64,000 nt of DNA. Origin: Lacicoccus halitifaciens. Lineage in GTDB: Bacteria > Bacillota > Bacilli > Staphylococcales > Salinicoccaceae. The notes beneath the pieces are model-generated. The model did no database searches. It saw only the letters and a program-made list of their open reading frames with translations, and was not told the origin of the DNA. A program made the position numbers and the translations under genes. The stretch lies in NCBI RefSeq assembly GCF_040544485.1, contig NZ_JBDZDV010000002.1:248001-312000 (forward strand), in the 5' to 3' direction. How positions within the stretch are numbered: position 1 is the first letter of the stretch; the number at the start of each line of letters is the position of its first letter. Shown in pieces: positions 32,705 through 40,626 of this stretch.

Positions 32705-33559
32705 TTATTCATCATCGACGTACTTGCCCTTCTTGGGCTTTGCGATCTCGTCGAAATTCTGGACCAGCTCACCCAGCTGGTCGCCGAGCGCCTTACCGGT
32801 GAGCGGCGGGCCGTGGCCGGTGATGGCATATTTCGGTGTGAGGTCATGCAGTTTCTTGACGGATTCATATGCAAGGTCCCAATCCGTCGTCAAATATCTT
32901 GGCGGACCGTAGATGCTCTCCTTCTGCGAGAGGACGTTGTAAAGGGCGTCCTGTTTGACCGTGACGAATGCATCGCCTGAAATCAGTGCACCGTCCTCTT
33001 CCCTGAACAGCGAAACGTGTCCGGCTGAATGCCCCGGTGTATGGATCCATTCAAATCCGGGCATATGCGGTACACTGCCGTCTTCAGGCAGTGCCTCGAC
33101 ATTGTCACCGAGATCGATCGCCTTGCGCGGGAAGGCAGGCGCCATTTTCGGCACCATACCGCCGTCCACGGAAGGATCCGGCTTCGGATAGTCCTCTTTC
33201 CCCGTCAGGTAGGGCAGTTCTTCTTTATGGGCGTAGACCGGCACATTCCAATGCTCGACAAGCTCTATCACGGCGCCGACATGGTCGAAATGGCCATGTG
33301 TCAGGATGATCGCCTTCGGTTTGCTTTCGGTGCCGAACCTCTTTTCCGCTTCTTCAATGATGTCTTCGGATGATTTCGGCATGCCGGCATCGATGATGAC
33401 GTAGTCTCCGTCTCCTGATTCCGGTTTGCCGTAAAAGGCCATGTTCACGATCTGCACCGTATACTGATACAGATCCGGGAGCACCTCCACACCTTTGCCG
33501 CTGTTGACGGATGTCACCGGCAGCTTTTTGTAGTCATCGCCATATTTCATCTTGTCCAT
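32705..33559 (-). CDS. MBL-fold metallo-hydrolase
   Basis: 284 residues. The zinc motif THGHFDH (H88, H90, D92, H93) and later HTPGHSAGHV, SGDAF and TGHGPPLTG complete the metallo-beta-lactamase fold. It is of the glyoxalase II/hydroxyacyl-type general hydrolase group; the substrate cannot be named. TAGGAGG precedes the ATG by 6 bases. A terminator separates it from the manganese catalase gene, so it is probably transcribed alone. Confidence 0.88.
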   Translation of the reverse strand: MDKMKYGDDYKKLPVTSVNSGKGVEVLPDLYQYTVQIVNMAFYGKPESGDGDYVIIDAGMPKSSEDIIEEAEKRFGTESKPKAIILTHGHFDHVGAVIELVEHWNVPVYAHKEELPYLTGKEDYPKPDPSVDGGMVPKMAPAFPRKAIDLGDNVEALPEDGSVPHMPGFEWIHTPGHSAGHVSLFREEDGALISGDAFVTVKQDALYNVLSQKESIYGPPRYLTTDWDLAYESVKKLHDLTPKYAITGHGPPLTGKALGDQLGELVQNFDEIAKPKKGKYVDDE

Positions 33560-33576
33560 ATTGATCCTCCTAAAAA

Positions 33577-33602
33577 CAAAACACCGGTTCCCCGATGTTT
33601 TG
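33577..33602 (-). terminator. Terminator of the manganese catalase gene
   Basis: CAAAACACCGG (33577-33587) pairs with CCGATGTTTTG (33592-33602) with one mismatch; the A-run to the left is the minus-strand T-run. Confidence 0.85.
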
Positions 33603-33634
33603 TTGTATTTATTTTATTTGTATATTTGCCGATA

Positions 33635-34468
33635 TTAGAGTTTATCTTCAGGCAGCGTATTGTGTACGGATTTCGGTGAAGGCTGGATGGCCGGAATTTC
33701 ACCCTCGAACGGCGGTTTCTCGACATAGCTGAAGTGGCCGTCGCCTGCAGGGGTCTCCCCTTCGGCCCAGCTGCCTTCCTTGCTTTCTTCAGACTGCGAA
33801 TGGTTGTACAGGCTGAATGCGATATCCTCACGCTGCTGTGCACGGTCGAATGTGGTCGGTACAATCTTGCTGCCTTCTTTTTCTTCCAGTTCCTTGATTG
33901 CCTGCATCCACAGGTTCTGGTGGTAGGAATCGCGGGCAATCAGGACTGCCAGCATGTCTCTCAGTCCAGGGTCATTCGTCATTTCATAAAGGCGCACTGC
34001 CTGGATGCGTCCCTGTGATTCCGCGCTCAAGTTTGAACGGAAATCGGCAAGGAGGTTCCCGCTTGAAATGATGTAGTTGCCCTGCCACGGATTGCCGATG
34101 CTGTCCGCAGGACGTGCGTTCAGGCCGGAGACGATTGCGTGCTGCGGGTTCATGCCGCTGAGGACCGCTGCCGTTGCAGGGTCTTTCATCGCTTCTTCCT
34201 GATGGTCGAGGGAAGTGCCCTCAAGGAGTCTCGCCACCATTGTCGCGAGCATCTCGATATGGCCGAGTTCCTCGGTACCGATATCAAGGAGCAGGTCCTT
34301 ATATTTCTCGTTTCCTGCACGTACACCCCATCCCTGGAATAAGTATTGCATCGCAACCGTCATCTCTCCGTACTGTCCGCCGATGAGCTCCTGTACTTTT
34401 TTCGCCATTAATGGATCCGGATTGACCGGCTTTGCTTCGAACTGTAGATGTTTATCATGTAAAAACAT
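33635..34468 (-). CDS. Manganese catalase (ferritin-like)
   Basis: 277 residues. It is a four-helix ferritin-like protein with metal ligands in GGQYGEMTVAMQYLFQGWG and in GTEELGHIE (E-x-x-H), then a second ExxH-type helix around RDSYHQNLW. It destroys hydrogen peroxide with a di-manganese centre in the cytoplasm. GGAGGGG lies 4 bases before the ATG at 34468; an upstream GTG/ATG reading is not supported. A sigma-B promoter upstream fits a general-stress role. It is monocistronic. Confidence 0.92.
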   Translation of the reverse strand: MFLHDKHLQFEAKPVNPDPLMAKKVQELIGGQYGEMTVAMQYLFQGWGVRAGNEKYKDLLLDIGTEELGHIEMLATMVARLLEGTSLDHQEEAMKDPATAAVLSGMNPQHAIVSGLNARPADSIGNPWQGNYIISSGNLLADFRSNLSAESQGRIQAVRLYEMTNDPGLRDMLAVLIARDSYHQNLWMQAIKELEEKEGSKIVPTTFDRAQQREDIAFSLYNHSQSEESKEGSWAEGETPAGDGHFSYVEKPPFEGEIPAIQPSPKSVHNTLPEDKL

Positions 34469-34508
34469 GTTACCCCTCCATTTATTTAATGATTCAAACA
34501 TTATTTAT

Positions 34509-34533
34509 ATACCCGGCGCATATATATATAAAC
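34509..34533 (-). promoter_or_regulatory. Predicted sigma-B promoter of the manganese catalase gene
   Basis: On the minus strand, GTTTAT (34533-34528), a 13-base spacer and GGGTAT (34514-34509) match the sigma-B consensus. It lies 41 bases upstream of the start codon. Confidence 0.8.
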
Positions 34534-34578
34534 AGGGAATCTGAAAATCATGGAAGCGGGGGCGGATTTCCGGTGCAT

Positions 34579-34614
34579 AAAAAAACCGTGACAGGAAAGA
34601 TTCCCTTGTCACGG
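34579..34614 (-). terminator. Terminator of panD
   Basis: CCGTGACA pairs with TGTCACGG with further partial pairing; the A-run at 34579-34585 is the minus-strand T-run. Confidence 0.9.
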
Positions 34615-34629
34615 ACCACTGCCGACACC

Positions 34630-35007
34630 TTATCCCCAGTGGAGTTCGTGTGATTCAACATGTGTGATTTGGTTTTTTTCATCGACGAAGACGACATGCG
34701 GCTCTAACGCCTCCACCTCTTCTTCGGACATCTGCGCCATGCTCAGTATGATGACAAGGTCCCCCTCTGAAAAAAGATGGGCCGGCGGGCCGTTCAGGCA
34801 GATTTTCCCCGACTCCGCTTCGGCGGGCAGTGCATATGTCTTCCATCTTGTGGCATTCCTCAAGTTCGTGATCTGCACCATTTCATACGGCCGTATGTCC
34901 GCCGCCTTCATCAGCTTCGAGTCGATCGTGATACTGCCCACATAATCCAGATCCGCCTCCGTCACGGTCGCACGGTGGATCTTCCCTTTGCACATCAGTC
35001 TTAACAT
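34630..35007 (-). CDS. panD: Aspartate 1-decarboxylase
   Basis: 125 residues, the standard proenzyme length. The self-cleavage site G24-S25 is in YVGSITID, and the Ser becomes the pyruvoyl cofactor. It makes beta-alanine from aspartate for pantothenate and coenzyme A. ELHWG ends the protein, and NGPPAHLF and GDLVIILSMA are conserved family segments. GGGGAG precedes the ATG. panB and panC are not adjacent, so panD stands alone with its own terminator. A 14-bp perfect palindrome lies 26 bases upstream. Confidence 0.95.
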   Translation of the reverse strand: MLRLMCKGKIHRATVTEADLDYVGSITIDSKLMKAADIRPYEMVQITNLRNATRWKTYALPAEAESGKICLNGPPAHLFSEGDLVIILSMAQMSEEEVEALEPHVVFVDEKNQITHVESHELHWG

Positions 35008-35032
35008 TCCATTCTCCCCTTTATTTGGAGTC

Positions 35033-35046
35033 CGGGATATATCCCG
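35033..35046. promoter_or_regulatory. 14-bp palindrome upstream of panD
   Basis: CGGGATATATCCCG is a perfect palindrome between the panD ribosome site and upstream AT-rich sequence. It could be an operator; no known regulator is recognised. Confidence 0.45.
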
Positions 35047-35116
35047 AACCGGATGATATTCAATGTCACATTACCATAAATAGTACTGTATGTGATAATC
35101 ATATTATCCTGCAAAT

Positions 35117-35184
35117 AAAAAAATCCCGCGGAATATATCCACGGGATTCACACACATATTGGACATCCACACACTTGAATGTCC
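35117..35184 (-). terminator. Tandem stem-loops ending the rpsF-ssb operon
   Basis: AATCCCG (35122-35128) pairs with CGGGATT (35142-35148), with an A-run at 35117-35123 giving a minus-strand T-run. A second hairpin GGACAT...ATGTCC (35161-35184) lies between it and ssb. No rpsR gene occurs in this space. Confidence 0.8.
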
Positions 35185-35256
35185 TTTATTTTACACACAC
35201 AGTTCACACACGTAATTCGAAATCATTTCTATATCATTGAATATCTTCGCTGCATC

Positions 35257-35799
35257 TTAGAACGGAAGATCGTCATCACTGATATCCACCGGGCCGTCCG
35301 CATTCGCAAACGGGTTCTCCTCGGTTCTGTTCTGTCCCTGTGATGACTGCGCTGGTCTTGAACCGGTGGACTGGTTTCCGAAGCTTGCCGCTCCACCAGC
35401 CGCGCCGCCTCCGCCATAAGCGTTCGCATAATTATCTGCTGAGTTATAGTTGCTTTGAGATTGATTACTGCCCTGTTGACCTTTCGGCTCCAAAAACTGC
35501 ACGCTGTCGCACACCACTTCGGTCACGTAAACTCTCTGGCCATCTTTGTTCTCGTAGTTCCGCGTCTGAATCCTGCCGTCAATGCCGACAAGACTGCCTT
35601 TTTTAACATACTGATTGACGTTTTCCGCCTGTTTGCGGAAAGTCACACAGTTGATGAAATCCGCACCACGTTCACCATTCTGTCCTGTGAAAGGACGATT
35701 GACCGCCAGGTTGAAAGTTGTGACAGATACATTATTCTGACTGACTCTAAGTTCCGGATCGCGGGTGAGGCGACCGACCAGTACAACACGGTTTATCAT
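35257..35799 (-). CDS. ssb: Single-stranded DNA-binding protein
   Basis: 180 residues. The N-terminal OB fold (MINRVVLVGRLTRDPELR to about residue 105) binds single-stranded DNA as a tetramer; a Gly/Gln/Asn/Ser-rich linker leads to the acidic tip DISDDDLPF, which recruits replication and repair partners. It follows rpsF by 31 bases in the ribosomal-protein operon common to Firmicutes. The expected third gene, rpsR, is not found downstream. Confidence 0.97.
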   Translation of the reverse strand: MINRVVLVGRLTRDPELRVSQNNVSVTTFNLAVNRPFTGQNGERGADFINCVTFRKQAENVNQYVKKGSLVGIDGRIQTRNYENKDGQRVYVTEVVCDSVQFLEPKGQQGSNQSQSNYNSADNYANAYGGGGAAGGAASFGNQSTGSRPAQSSQGQNRTEENPFANADGPVDISDDDLPF

Positions 35800-35830
35800 G
35801 CAATCAACTCCATGTCATTATTTGACTAAC

Positions 35831-36139
35831 TTATTTTTGCTTGTTTTCTTCTGCCTGCTCATCACGGACAACGATATGACGAATGATATCGTTGCTGATT
35901 TTTGCGAGACGTTCGAATTCCTGAGTAGCTGTTCCATCATCATTCACTTTGATGATGTGGTAAAAACCATCTTTGAAATCATTGATTTCATAAGCTAAAC
36001 GACGTTTACCCCACTCTTTTGATTCGACGATTTCCGCACCGTTTGAAGTCAACAGGTCGTCAAAACGCTCTACTAAAGCTGTTTTTTCATCCTCTTCAAT
36101 GTTTGGGCGGATAACATATAAAATTTCATATGCTCTCAT
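35831..36139 (-). CDS. rpsF: 30S ribosomal protein S6
   Basis: 102 residues with the S6 signature MRAYEILYVIRPNIEEDEK and WGKRRLAYEINDFKDGFYHIIKV. It binds S18 and the central domain of 16S rRNA. The ATG at 36139 has GGAGGTG 7 bases upstream; a GTG three codons earlier is part of the leader. It is first in an operon with ssb. The leader contains an S6:S18-type hairpin that could give feedback control. Confidence 0.96.
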   Translation of the reverse strand: MRAYEILYVIRPNIEEDEKTALVERFDDLLTSNGAEIVESKEWGKRRLAYEINDFKDGFYHIIKVNDDGTATQEFERLAKISNDIIRHIVVRDEQAEENKQK

Positions 36140-36147
36140 CTTCTGCA

Positions 36148-36195
36148 CCTCCTTATGGACTTTGGCGGCTGATGACCATAGGCCATCAGCAAGGA
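36148..36195 (-). promoter_or_regulatory. S6:S18-binding leader hairpin (rpsF leader)
   Basis: On the minus strand GCTGATG...CATCAGC (36190-36184 with 36174-36168) forms a hairpin followed by CCGCC, i.e. a CCG trinucleotide at the helix edge, as in the autoregulatory rpsF leader of bacteria. Confidence 0.6.
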
Positions 36196-36331
36196 ATAAT
36201 TTTCATTACTCACAATCAGTTATTATATCAGTAAAGAGGAGTTATTACAATATTTTTATCGCATTTAATTGCGATTTCAATATGGTGAATTTATTAGCCG
36301 TCTTGCCGGGGAATTGTATCGGAGGGGAGGT

Positions 36332-36579
36332 GGCATAACTTGATGTCATATGCCTGACTTATGTCGTTTTGAGGCCTTTTACGGCATAACTTGCAGTTCC
36401 AAACCTGACTTATGTCGTTTGAAAGCCATTTCCGGCATAACTTGCAGTTCCAGGTCTGACTTATGTCGTTTCGAGGCGATTTGCGACATAACTTGCCGCT
36501 TCAAACCCAAGTTATGTCGTTTGAAAGCCATTTCCGGCATAACTTGTCTCTCTCGCCATGACTTATGCCGCTCCCGCAA
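36332..36579. repeat. Intergenic tandem repeat array B, 51-nt period, five units
   Basis: Units start with GGCATAACTTG (GACATAACTTG in the fourth) at 36332, 36383, 36434, 36485 and 36536, exactly 51 bases apart; the last is truncated. Each contains the inverted motif TGACTTATGTCG at about offset 22; the fourth has a perfect ACATAACTTG...CAAGTTATGT pair. The array lies between the ychF terminator and the rpsF leader region. No coding support. Confidence 0.9.
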
Positions 36580-36595
36580 AAAATACATCACGAAA

Positions 36596-36630
36596 TAAAA
36601 ATCACCGCAGCTCACAAGGGCCGCGGTGAT
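36596..36630 (-). terminator. Terminator of ychF
   Basis: ATCACCGC (36601-36608) pairs with GCGGTGAT (36623-36630); an A-run precedes it (minus-strand T-run). Confidence 0.9.
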
Positions 36631-36635
36631 CTTTA

Positions 36636-37736
36636 TTATACGTTGAACCTGAAATGGACGACGTCGCCGTCCTTCATGATGTAATCTTTGCCTTCAAGGC
36701 GGACTTTCCCCGCTTCTTTGGCTTTCTGCTCGCTGCCTGCTGCGACGAGGTCGTCATAGGCCACGGTTTCTGCACGGATGAATCCTTTCTGGAAGTCCGT
36801 ATGGATGATGCCGGCGCATTCCGGTGCGGTCATCCCTTTTTTGAATGTCCATGCGCGGACTTCCTGCTCACCTGCAGTGAAGTAAGTTGCGAGGCCGAGC
36901 AGGTCGTAGGAGGCGCGGATCAGTTTATCCAGACCCGACTCTTCGAGGCCCAGCTCTTCCAGGAACATATCTTTCTCATCATCGTCCAGCACGGCGATTT
37001 CCTCTTCGACTTTCGCCGAGATGACGATGACCTGGGAGCCTTCCTTTTCGGCATACTCATTGATTGCGGCCAGATACTCATTGCCGGAGAGGTCCATCAG
37101 ATCGTCTTCCGAGACGTTCGCCACATACAGCATCGGTTTAGCCGTCAGGAGATGGAAGTGTTTCACTGCAGCCTGCTCCTCCTTGGAAAATTCCAAAGCA
37201 CGGACCGGCAGCACCTCTTCCAGGCCTTCCTTGATCCTTGTGAGCACGGCGTGCTCCGCCATTGAATCCTTGTCCTTCTGCTTCGCCATCTTCTCGAGCC
37301 TCGGCAGCCTTTTCTCCACACTTTCAAGGTCCGCGAGGATCAGTTCCATATTGATGACTTCAATATCCTCGATCGGATCGACTTTCCCCGACACATGGGT
37401 GACGTTCTCATCGTCGAATGCACGGACGACCTGGGTGATCGCATCCACTTCGCGGATGTTTGCGAGGAATTTATTCCCGAGGCCTTCTCCTTTTGACGCA
37501 CCCTTGACGATGCCTGCGATATCCGTGAATTCGAATGCCGTCGGCACCGTCTTCTTCGGTTTCACGAGTTCGGTCAGTTTTTCAAGACGCGCATCCGGCA
37601 CTTCGACGATGCCGACGTTCGGATCGATTGTTGCGAAAGGATAGTTTGCAGCCAGTGCACCCGCCTTTGTGATTGCATTGAATAATGTGGACTTGCCGAC
37701 GTTCGGCAATCCAACGATGCCTGCTGTTAAAGCCAT
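36636..37736 (-). CDS. ychF: Obg-like ATPase/GTPase YchF
   Basis: 366 residues, the family's standard length. G1 is GLPNVGKST, the DIAGIVKGASKGEGLGNKF switch region follows, and NVSEDDL replaces the usual G4 specificity, as in ATP-preferring YchF/OLA1. The C-terminal TGS domain ends in KDGDVVHFRFNV. It associates with ribosomes and is linked to translation and stress. GGAGA-type ribosome site upstream. It is probably monocistronic, with its own terminator. Confidence 0.97.
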   Translation of the reverse strand: MALTAGIVGLPNVGKSTLFNAITKAGALAANYPFATIDPNVGIVEVPDARLEKLTELVKPKKTVPTAFEFTDIAGIVKGASKGEGLGNKFLANIREVDAITQVVRAFDDENVTHVSGKVDPIEDIEVINMELILADLESVEKRLPRLEKMAKQKDKDSMAEHAVLTRIKEGLEEVLPVRALEFSKEEQAAVKHFHLLTAKPMLYVANVSEDDLMDLSGNEYLAAINEYAEKEGSQVIVISAKVEEEIAVLDDDEKDMFLEELGLEESGLDKLIRASYDLLGLATYFTAGEQEVRAWTFKKGMTAPECAGIIHTDFQKGFIRAETVAYDDLVAAGSEQKAKEAGKVRLEGKDYIMKDGDVVHFRFNV

Positions 37737-37755
37737 AATTTTTCTCCTTTAATTG

Positions 37756-37947
37756 TCATTGTTTTTTTTTGATGATACGTTTCATGCGTTTCTCGAAGTC
37801 GCGCCTTGTCATCATGATGGTGCGCGCGCACTCTGTACATTTTATCTTTATGTCCGCACCCATCCTGGTGATCTGGAAATTACTGTTGCCGCATGGGTGC
37901 TGCTTCTTCATCTCGACTATATCATTTAATTCGTATTCTTTTTTCAT
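37756..37947 (-). CDS. DUF951-family protein with CxnC zinc-ribbon-like pair
   Basis: 63 residues. YELNDIVEMKKQHPCG and KIKCTECART carry a Cys and a CxxC pair typical of DUF951, a small protein found next to mscS/ychF in many Firmicutes. The function is unknown; zinc or nucleic-acid binding has been suggested by its pattern. The ATG at 37947 overlaps the mscS stop in TGATG, with AGGTG upstream, so translation is coupled. Confidence 0.85.
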   Translation of the reverse strand: MKKEYELNDIVEMKKQHPCGNSNFQITRMGADIKIKCTECARTIMMTRRDFEKRMKRIIKKKQ

Positions 37948-38927
37948 CACTCTTCACCTTTTCTCGCCGTCTCATCAAAATCCTGGATGTCCATGGTCGG
38001 TACGGAAATCTGAACGCCGTTCTTCTCAAGGTGTTTCTTGATTTCTTTCCTGACCCGTCTCGTCGCCCCGAAATGCTCCATCGGTTGTGTGACGATCATC
38101 ACCCTCATGATCGCTTCACCGTTGACAATGCCGTTCAGGCCGAGCACCTGCGGTTTCTCGACAAGCGTCTCCTCAAGCGCCATGGCAGTTTCAGCAAATC
38201 CGTTGAGCAGGTCTTCGACATGGTCCAGATCTTCATTCAGCGAAAGATTGATATCCAAAAATGAGATTGAATTGTATTTCGAAAAGTTGATCACTTCATT
38301 GATGGTACCGTTCGGGATGATGAACAACTCACCTTCGTACCCTTGAATTTTGGAGATGCGCAGCCCCATGGACAGCACTTCACCTTCAGCAACCGTCGTC
38401 CCCGACGTATTGATGCGTACAAAGTCACCGGTGTCGAACTGGTTTTCCAGTAAAATGAAGAACCCGGTCAGCATATCCTTGACGAGACTCTGTGCACCGA
38501 AACCGATGGCAAGGCCCACGACACCGGCACCGGCGAGCAGTGTGGCGACCGGCACGCCGAACGTTTCCAGAATCATGACGAATACGATGAACCATACGAC
38601 GATGCTCACTGCATTCTGGAGCACATTGATCAGTGTCCTGTTGCGCTTTTCATTATTTTTTCCGTTCTTGCCGTTCTTACGTTTTCCATTGGCTTTCAGA
38701 GCCGCTTTGGATTTGAATGTAAAATAATTTTCGATGATGCGGTTGACTACTTTGATGATGATGCCTGCGACCGTAATCAGAACGACGGCAAACAGTACAC
38801 TCATGCCGATATTCATCCACAGCTCCGGGTCACTCATCTCCTCAGCGATTTCCTGGAAGAATGTCAGCGATTCATCCACCCCGCTCTGCGCGGTACTTAA
38901 TATATTGAATAAAAACGATAAAACCAA
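37947..38927 (-). CDS. mscS: Small-conductance mechanosensitive channel
   Basis: 326 residues. Three hydrophobic segments precede the MscS pore and beta domain: GAGVVGLAIGFGAQSLVKDMLTGF (pore helix with small-residue pattern), FDTGDFVRI, and LFIIPNGTINEVINFSK. It opens under membrane tension to release solutes during osmotic downshock. A basic loop (KRKNGKNGKNNEKRNR) lies between TM2 and TM3. It is YkuT-like and co-transcribed with DUF951, probably following parB. Confidence 0.92.
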   Translation of the reverse strand: MVLSFLFNILSTAQSGVDESLTFFQEIAEEMSDPELWMNIGMSVLFAVVLITVAGIIIKVVNRIIENYFTFKSKAALKANGKRKNGKNGKNNEKRNRTLINVLQNAVSIVVWFIVFVMILETFGVPVATLLAGAGVVGLAIGFGAQSLVKDMLTGFFILLENQFDTGDFVRINTSGTTVAEGEVLSMGLRISKIQGYEGELFIIPNGTINEVINFSKYNSISFLDINLSLNEDLDHVEDLLNGFAETAMALEETLVEKPQVLGLNGIVNGEAIMRVMIVTQPMEHFGATRRVRKEIKKHLEKNGVQISVPTMDIQDFDETARKGEE

Positions 38928-38939
38928 TACTAAGCCTCC

Positions 38940-39785
38940 CTATGATTCTTCAAACAATTTCATCAATCGGTTGAATTCTTCTTCATTTTTAAATTCAAAG
39001 GCTATCTGGCCCTTGTTGCGGGTCTTTTTTATTTCGACGGCTGTCCCGAACTTCTCCTTCAGGCTGCTCTCATGCCTGAGCAGGAATTTCGGTTTATCCT
39101 TTGGCGCCTGCTTCTTTTTCATCGTCTGCATGCTTCTCACATACTCTTCCAGTGCACGGACGCTCATATCTTCCGCAACGGCTTTTTTAGCCGCCGCTTC
39201 CTGTGAAACTGGATCTTTCAGGCCGAGCAGCGTCCTGCCGTGTGCACCGGACAATTTCTTTTCATTGATCAATTTTTTGACCGCTGCCGGGAGGTTGAGT
39301 ATGCGCAGCATATTGGCAATGTAGGGCCTGGATTTGCCCAGACGTTCAGCGGTCTCAGCCTGTGTAAGGCTGCGCTTCTCCATCAATTGCTTATAGCTCA
39401 TCGCTTCCTCCAGCGGATTCAAATCTTCACGCTGCAGATTCTCAATGATGGCAAGCTCCATCATGTCGTCATCCGACAAATCCTTCACTATTGCCGGGAG
39501 GGTCTCCATTTCTGCAAGTCCGGCTGCGCGGTATCTTCTCTCCCCGGCGACGATGTCGTAGCCTTTGACCGATTTCCTGAGTATCACCGGCTGCAGGACC
39601 CCATGGGTGCGGATGGAGTCCGCAAGCTCTTCCAGCTTTGCCGGATCGAATTCGACCCTCGGCTGATACGGGTTTTTGCGGATTTCCGAAAGCTTCACCT
39701 CGGTCACCGCTTCCGTATCGGCTGTATCCGTATTGAACAGGGCATCGAGCCCTCTGCCGAGCCTTTTTTTACCTGCCACGTGCAA
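38940..39785 (-). CDS. parB: Chromosome partitioning protein ParB/Spo0J
   Basis: 281 residues. The N-terminal ParB/Srx CTP-binding domain has NPYQPRVEF and GERRYRAA, the helix-turn-helix region TQAETAERLGKSRPYIANMLRILNLP follows, and a C-terminal dimerisation domain ends it. It loads at parS sites as a CTP-dependent clamp and recruits SMC. It overlaps parA by 17 bases. Paralogous to the Noc gene nearby. Confidence 0.96.
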   Translation of the reverse strand: MHVAGKKRLGRGLDALFNTDTADTEAVTEVKLSEIRKNPYQPRVEFDPAKLEELADSIRTHGVLQPVILRKSVKGYDIVAGERRYRAAGLAEMETLPAIVKDLSDDDMMELAIIENLQREDLNPLEEAMSYKQLMEKRSLTQAETAERLGKSRPYIANMLRILNLPAAVKKLINEKKLSGAHGRTLLGLKDPVSQEAAAKKAVAEDMSVRALEEYVRSMQTMKKKQAPKDKPKFLLRHESSLKEKFGTAVEIKKTRNKGQIAFEFKNEEEFNRLMKLFEES

Positions 39786-40527
39786 TCACCTCTTCGGCCA
39801 GACGTGAATAGTTTTCAGCACCCTGGGATTTCGGGTCGTACACGGTGATCGGCTGGCCGTAGCTCGGCGCCTCGCCGAGACGGACATTCCTCAGGATGAC
39901 CGTATCATAGACCTTCTCCCCGAAGTGGTGCCGAACTTCTTCGGAAACCTGGGCACCGAGGTTCGTCCGGGAATCGAGCATCGTGAGGAGGACCCCTTCA
40001 ATTTCAAGGTCCGTATTCAGATGGCGCCGGACCAGTTCGATCGTATTGATCAGCTGGCTCAAACCTTCAAGTGCATAGTACTCCGCCTGCACAGGGATGA
40101 TGATGCTGTCTGCAGCCGTGAAGGCGTTGATCGTCAGCAGGCTGAGTGACGGCGGGCAGTCGATGATGCAGTAGTCATACCCGGTGAGCTTTTCAAATGC
40201 CTTCTTCAGCCGCAGTTCCCTGCTCATCGCCGACACGAGCTCGATCTCGGCACCGGCAAGCGAAATGTTCGCCGGGATGAGGTCGAGGTTTTCATTCGGT
40301 GTCGAAAGCAGGACATCATCCACGTCCGCCTCATCCATCAGTACATCATATATGGACTGCCCGAGGTCATTCTTTTCGATGCCGAGCCCGCTTGTCGCGT
40401 TGCCCTGGGGATCCGCATCGACGAGCAGCACCTTTTTTCCGCAATCCGTTAAAGCGGCGCTTAAATTCACCGCTGTTGTAGTTTTCCCTACGCCGCCCTT
40501 CTGGTTGGCAATCGCAAAAGTCTTCAT
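39769..40527 (-). CDS. parA: Chromosome partitioning ATPase ParA/Soj
   Basis: 252 residues. The deviant Walker A KGGVGKTT (K10-T17), DADPQGN and CPPSLSLLT motifs are intact. It is a DNA-dependent ATPase that with ParB segregates origins and regulates DnaA. The start at 40527 has AAGGAG 9 bases upstream; a longer reading upstream has no ribosome site. Staphylococcus aureus lacks parA, so its presence separates this genome from that species. Confidence 0.96.
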   Translation of the reverse strand: MKTFAIANQKGGVGKTTTAVNLSAALTDCGKKVLLVDADPQGNATSGLGIEKNDLGQSIYDVLMDEADVDDVLLSTPNENLDLIPANISLAGAEIELVSAMSRELRLKKAFEKLTGYDYCIIDCPPSLSLLTINAFTAADSIIIPVQAEYYALEGLSQLINTIELVRRHLNTDLEIEGVLLTMLDSRTNLGAQVSEEVRHHFGEKVYDTVILRNVRLGEAPSYGQPITVYDPKSQGAENYSRLAEEVIARGR

Positions 40528-40603
40528 GGGATGTCGCTCCTTATCAAAATCACATATGCACATTATAGCAAGCAGGCCGTCAAAAGTAACACAAAACATG
40601 AAA

Positions 40604-40625
40604 GCACCCAACGGGAGTTGAGTGC
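40604..40625 (-). terminator. Weak terminator of noc
   Basis: GCAC/GTGC and CAAC/GTTG arms around GGGA lie at the end of the noc reading frame, followed on the minus strand by TTTC. Confidence 0.5.
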
Positions 40626-40626
40626 A

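Noticed and set aside
37021..37644. 207-codon plus-strand frame inside ychF
   Set aside because: It is antisense to a highly conserved gene and has no recognisable protein features.
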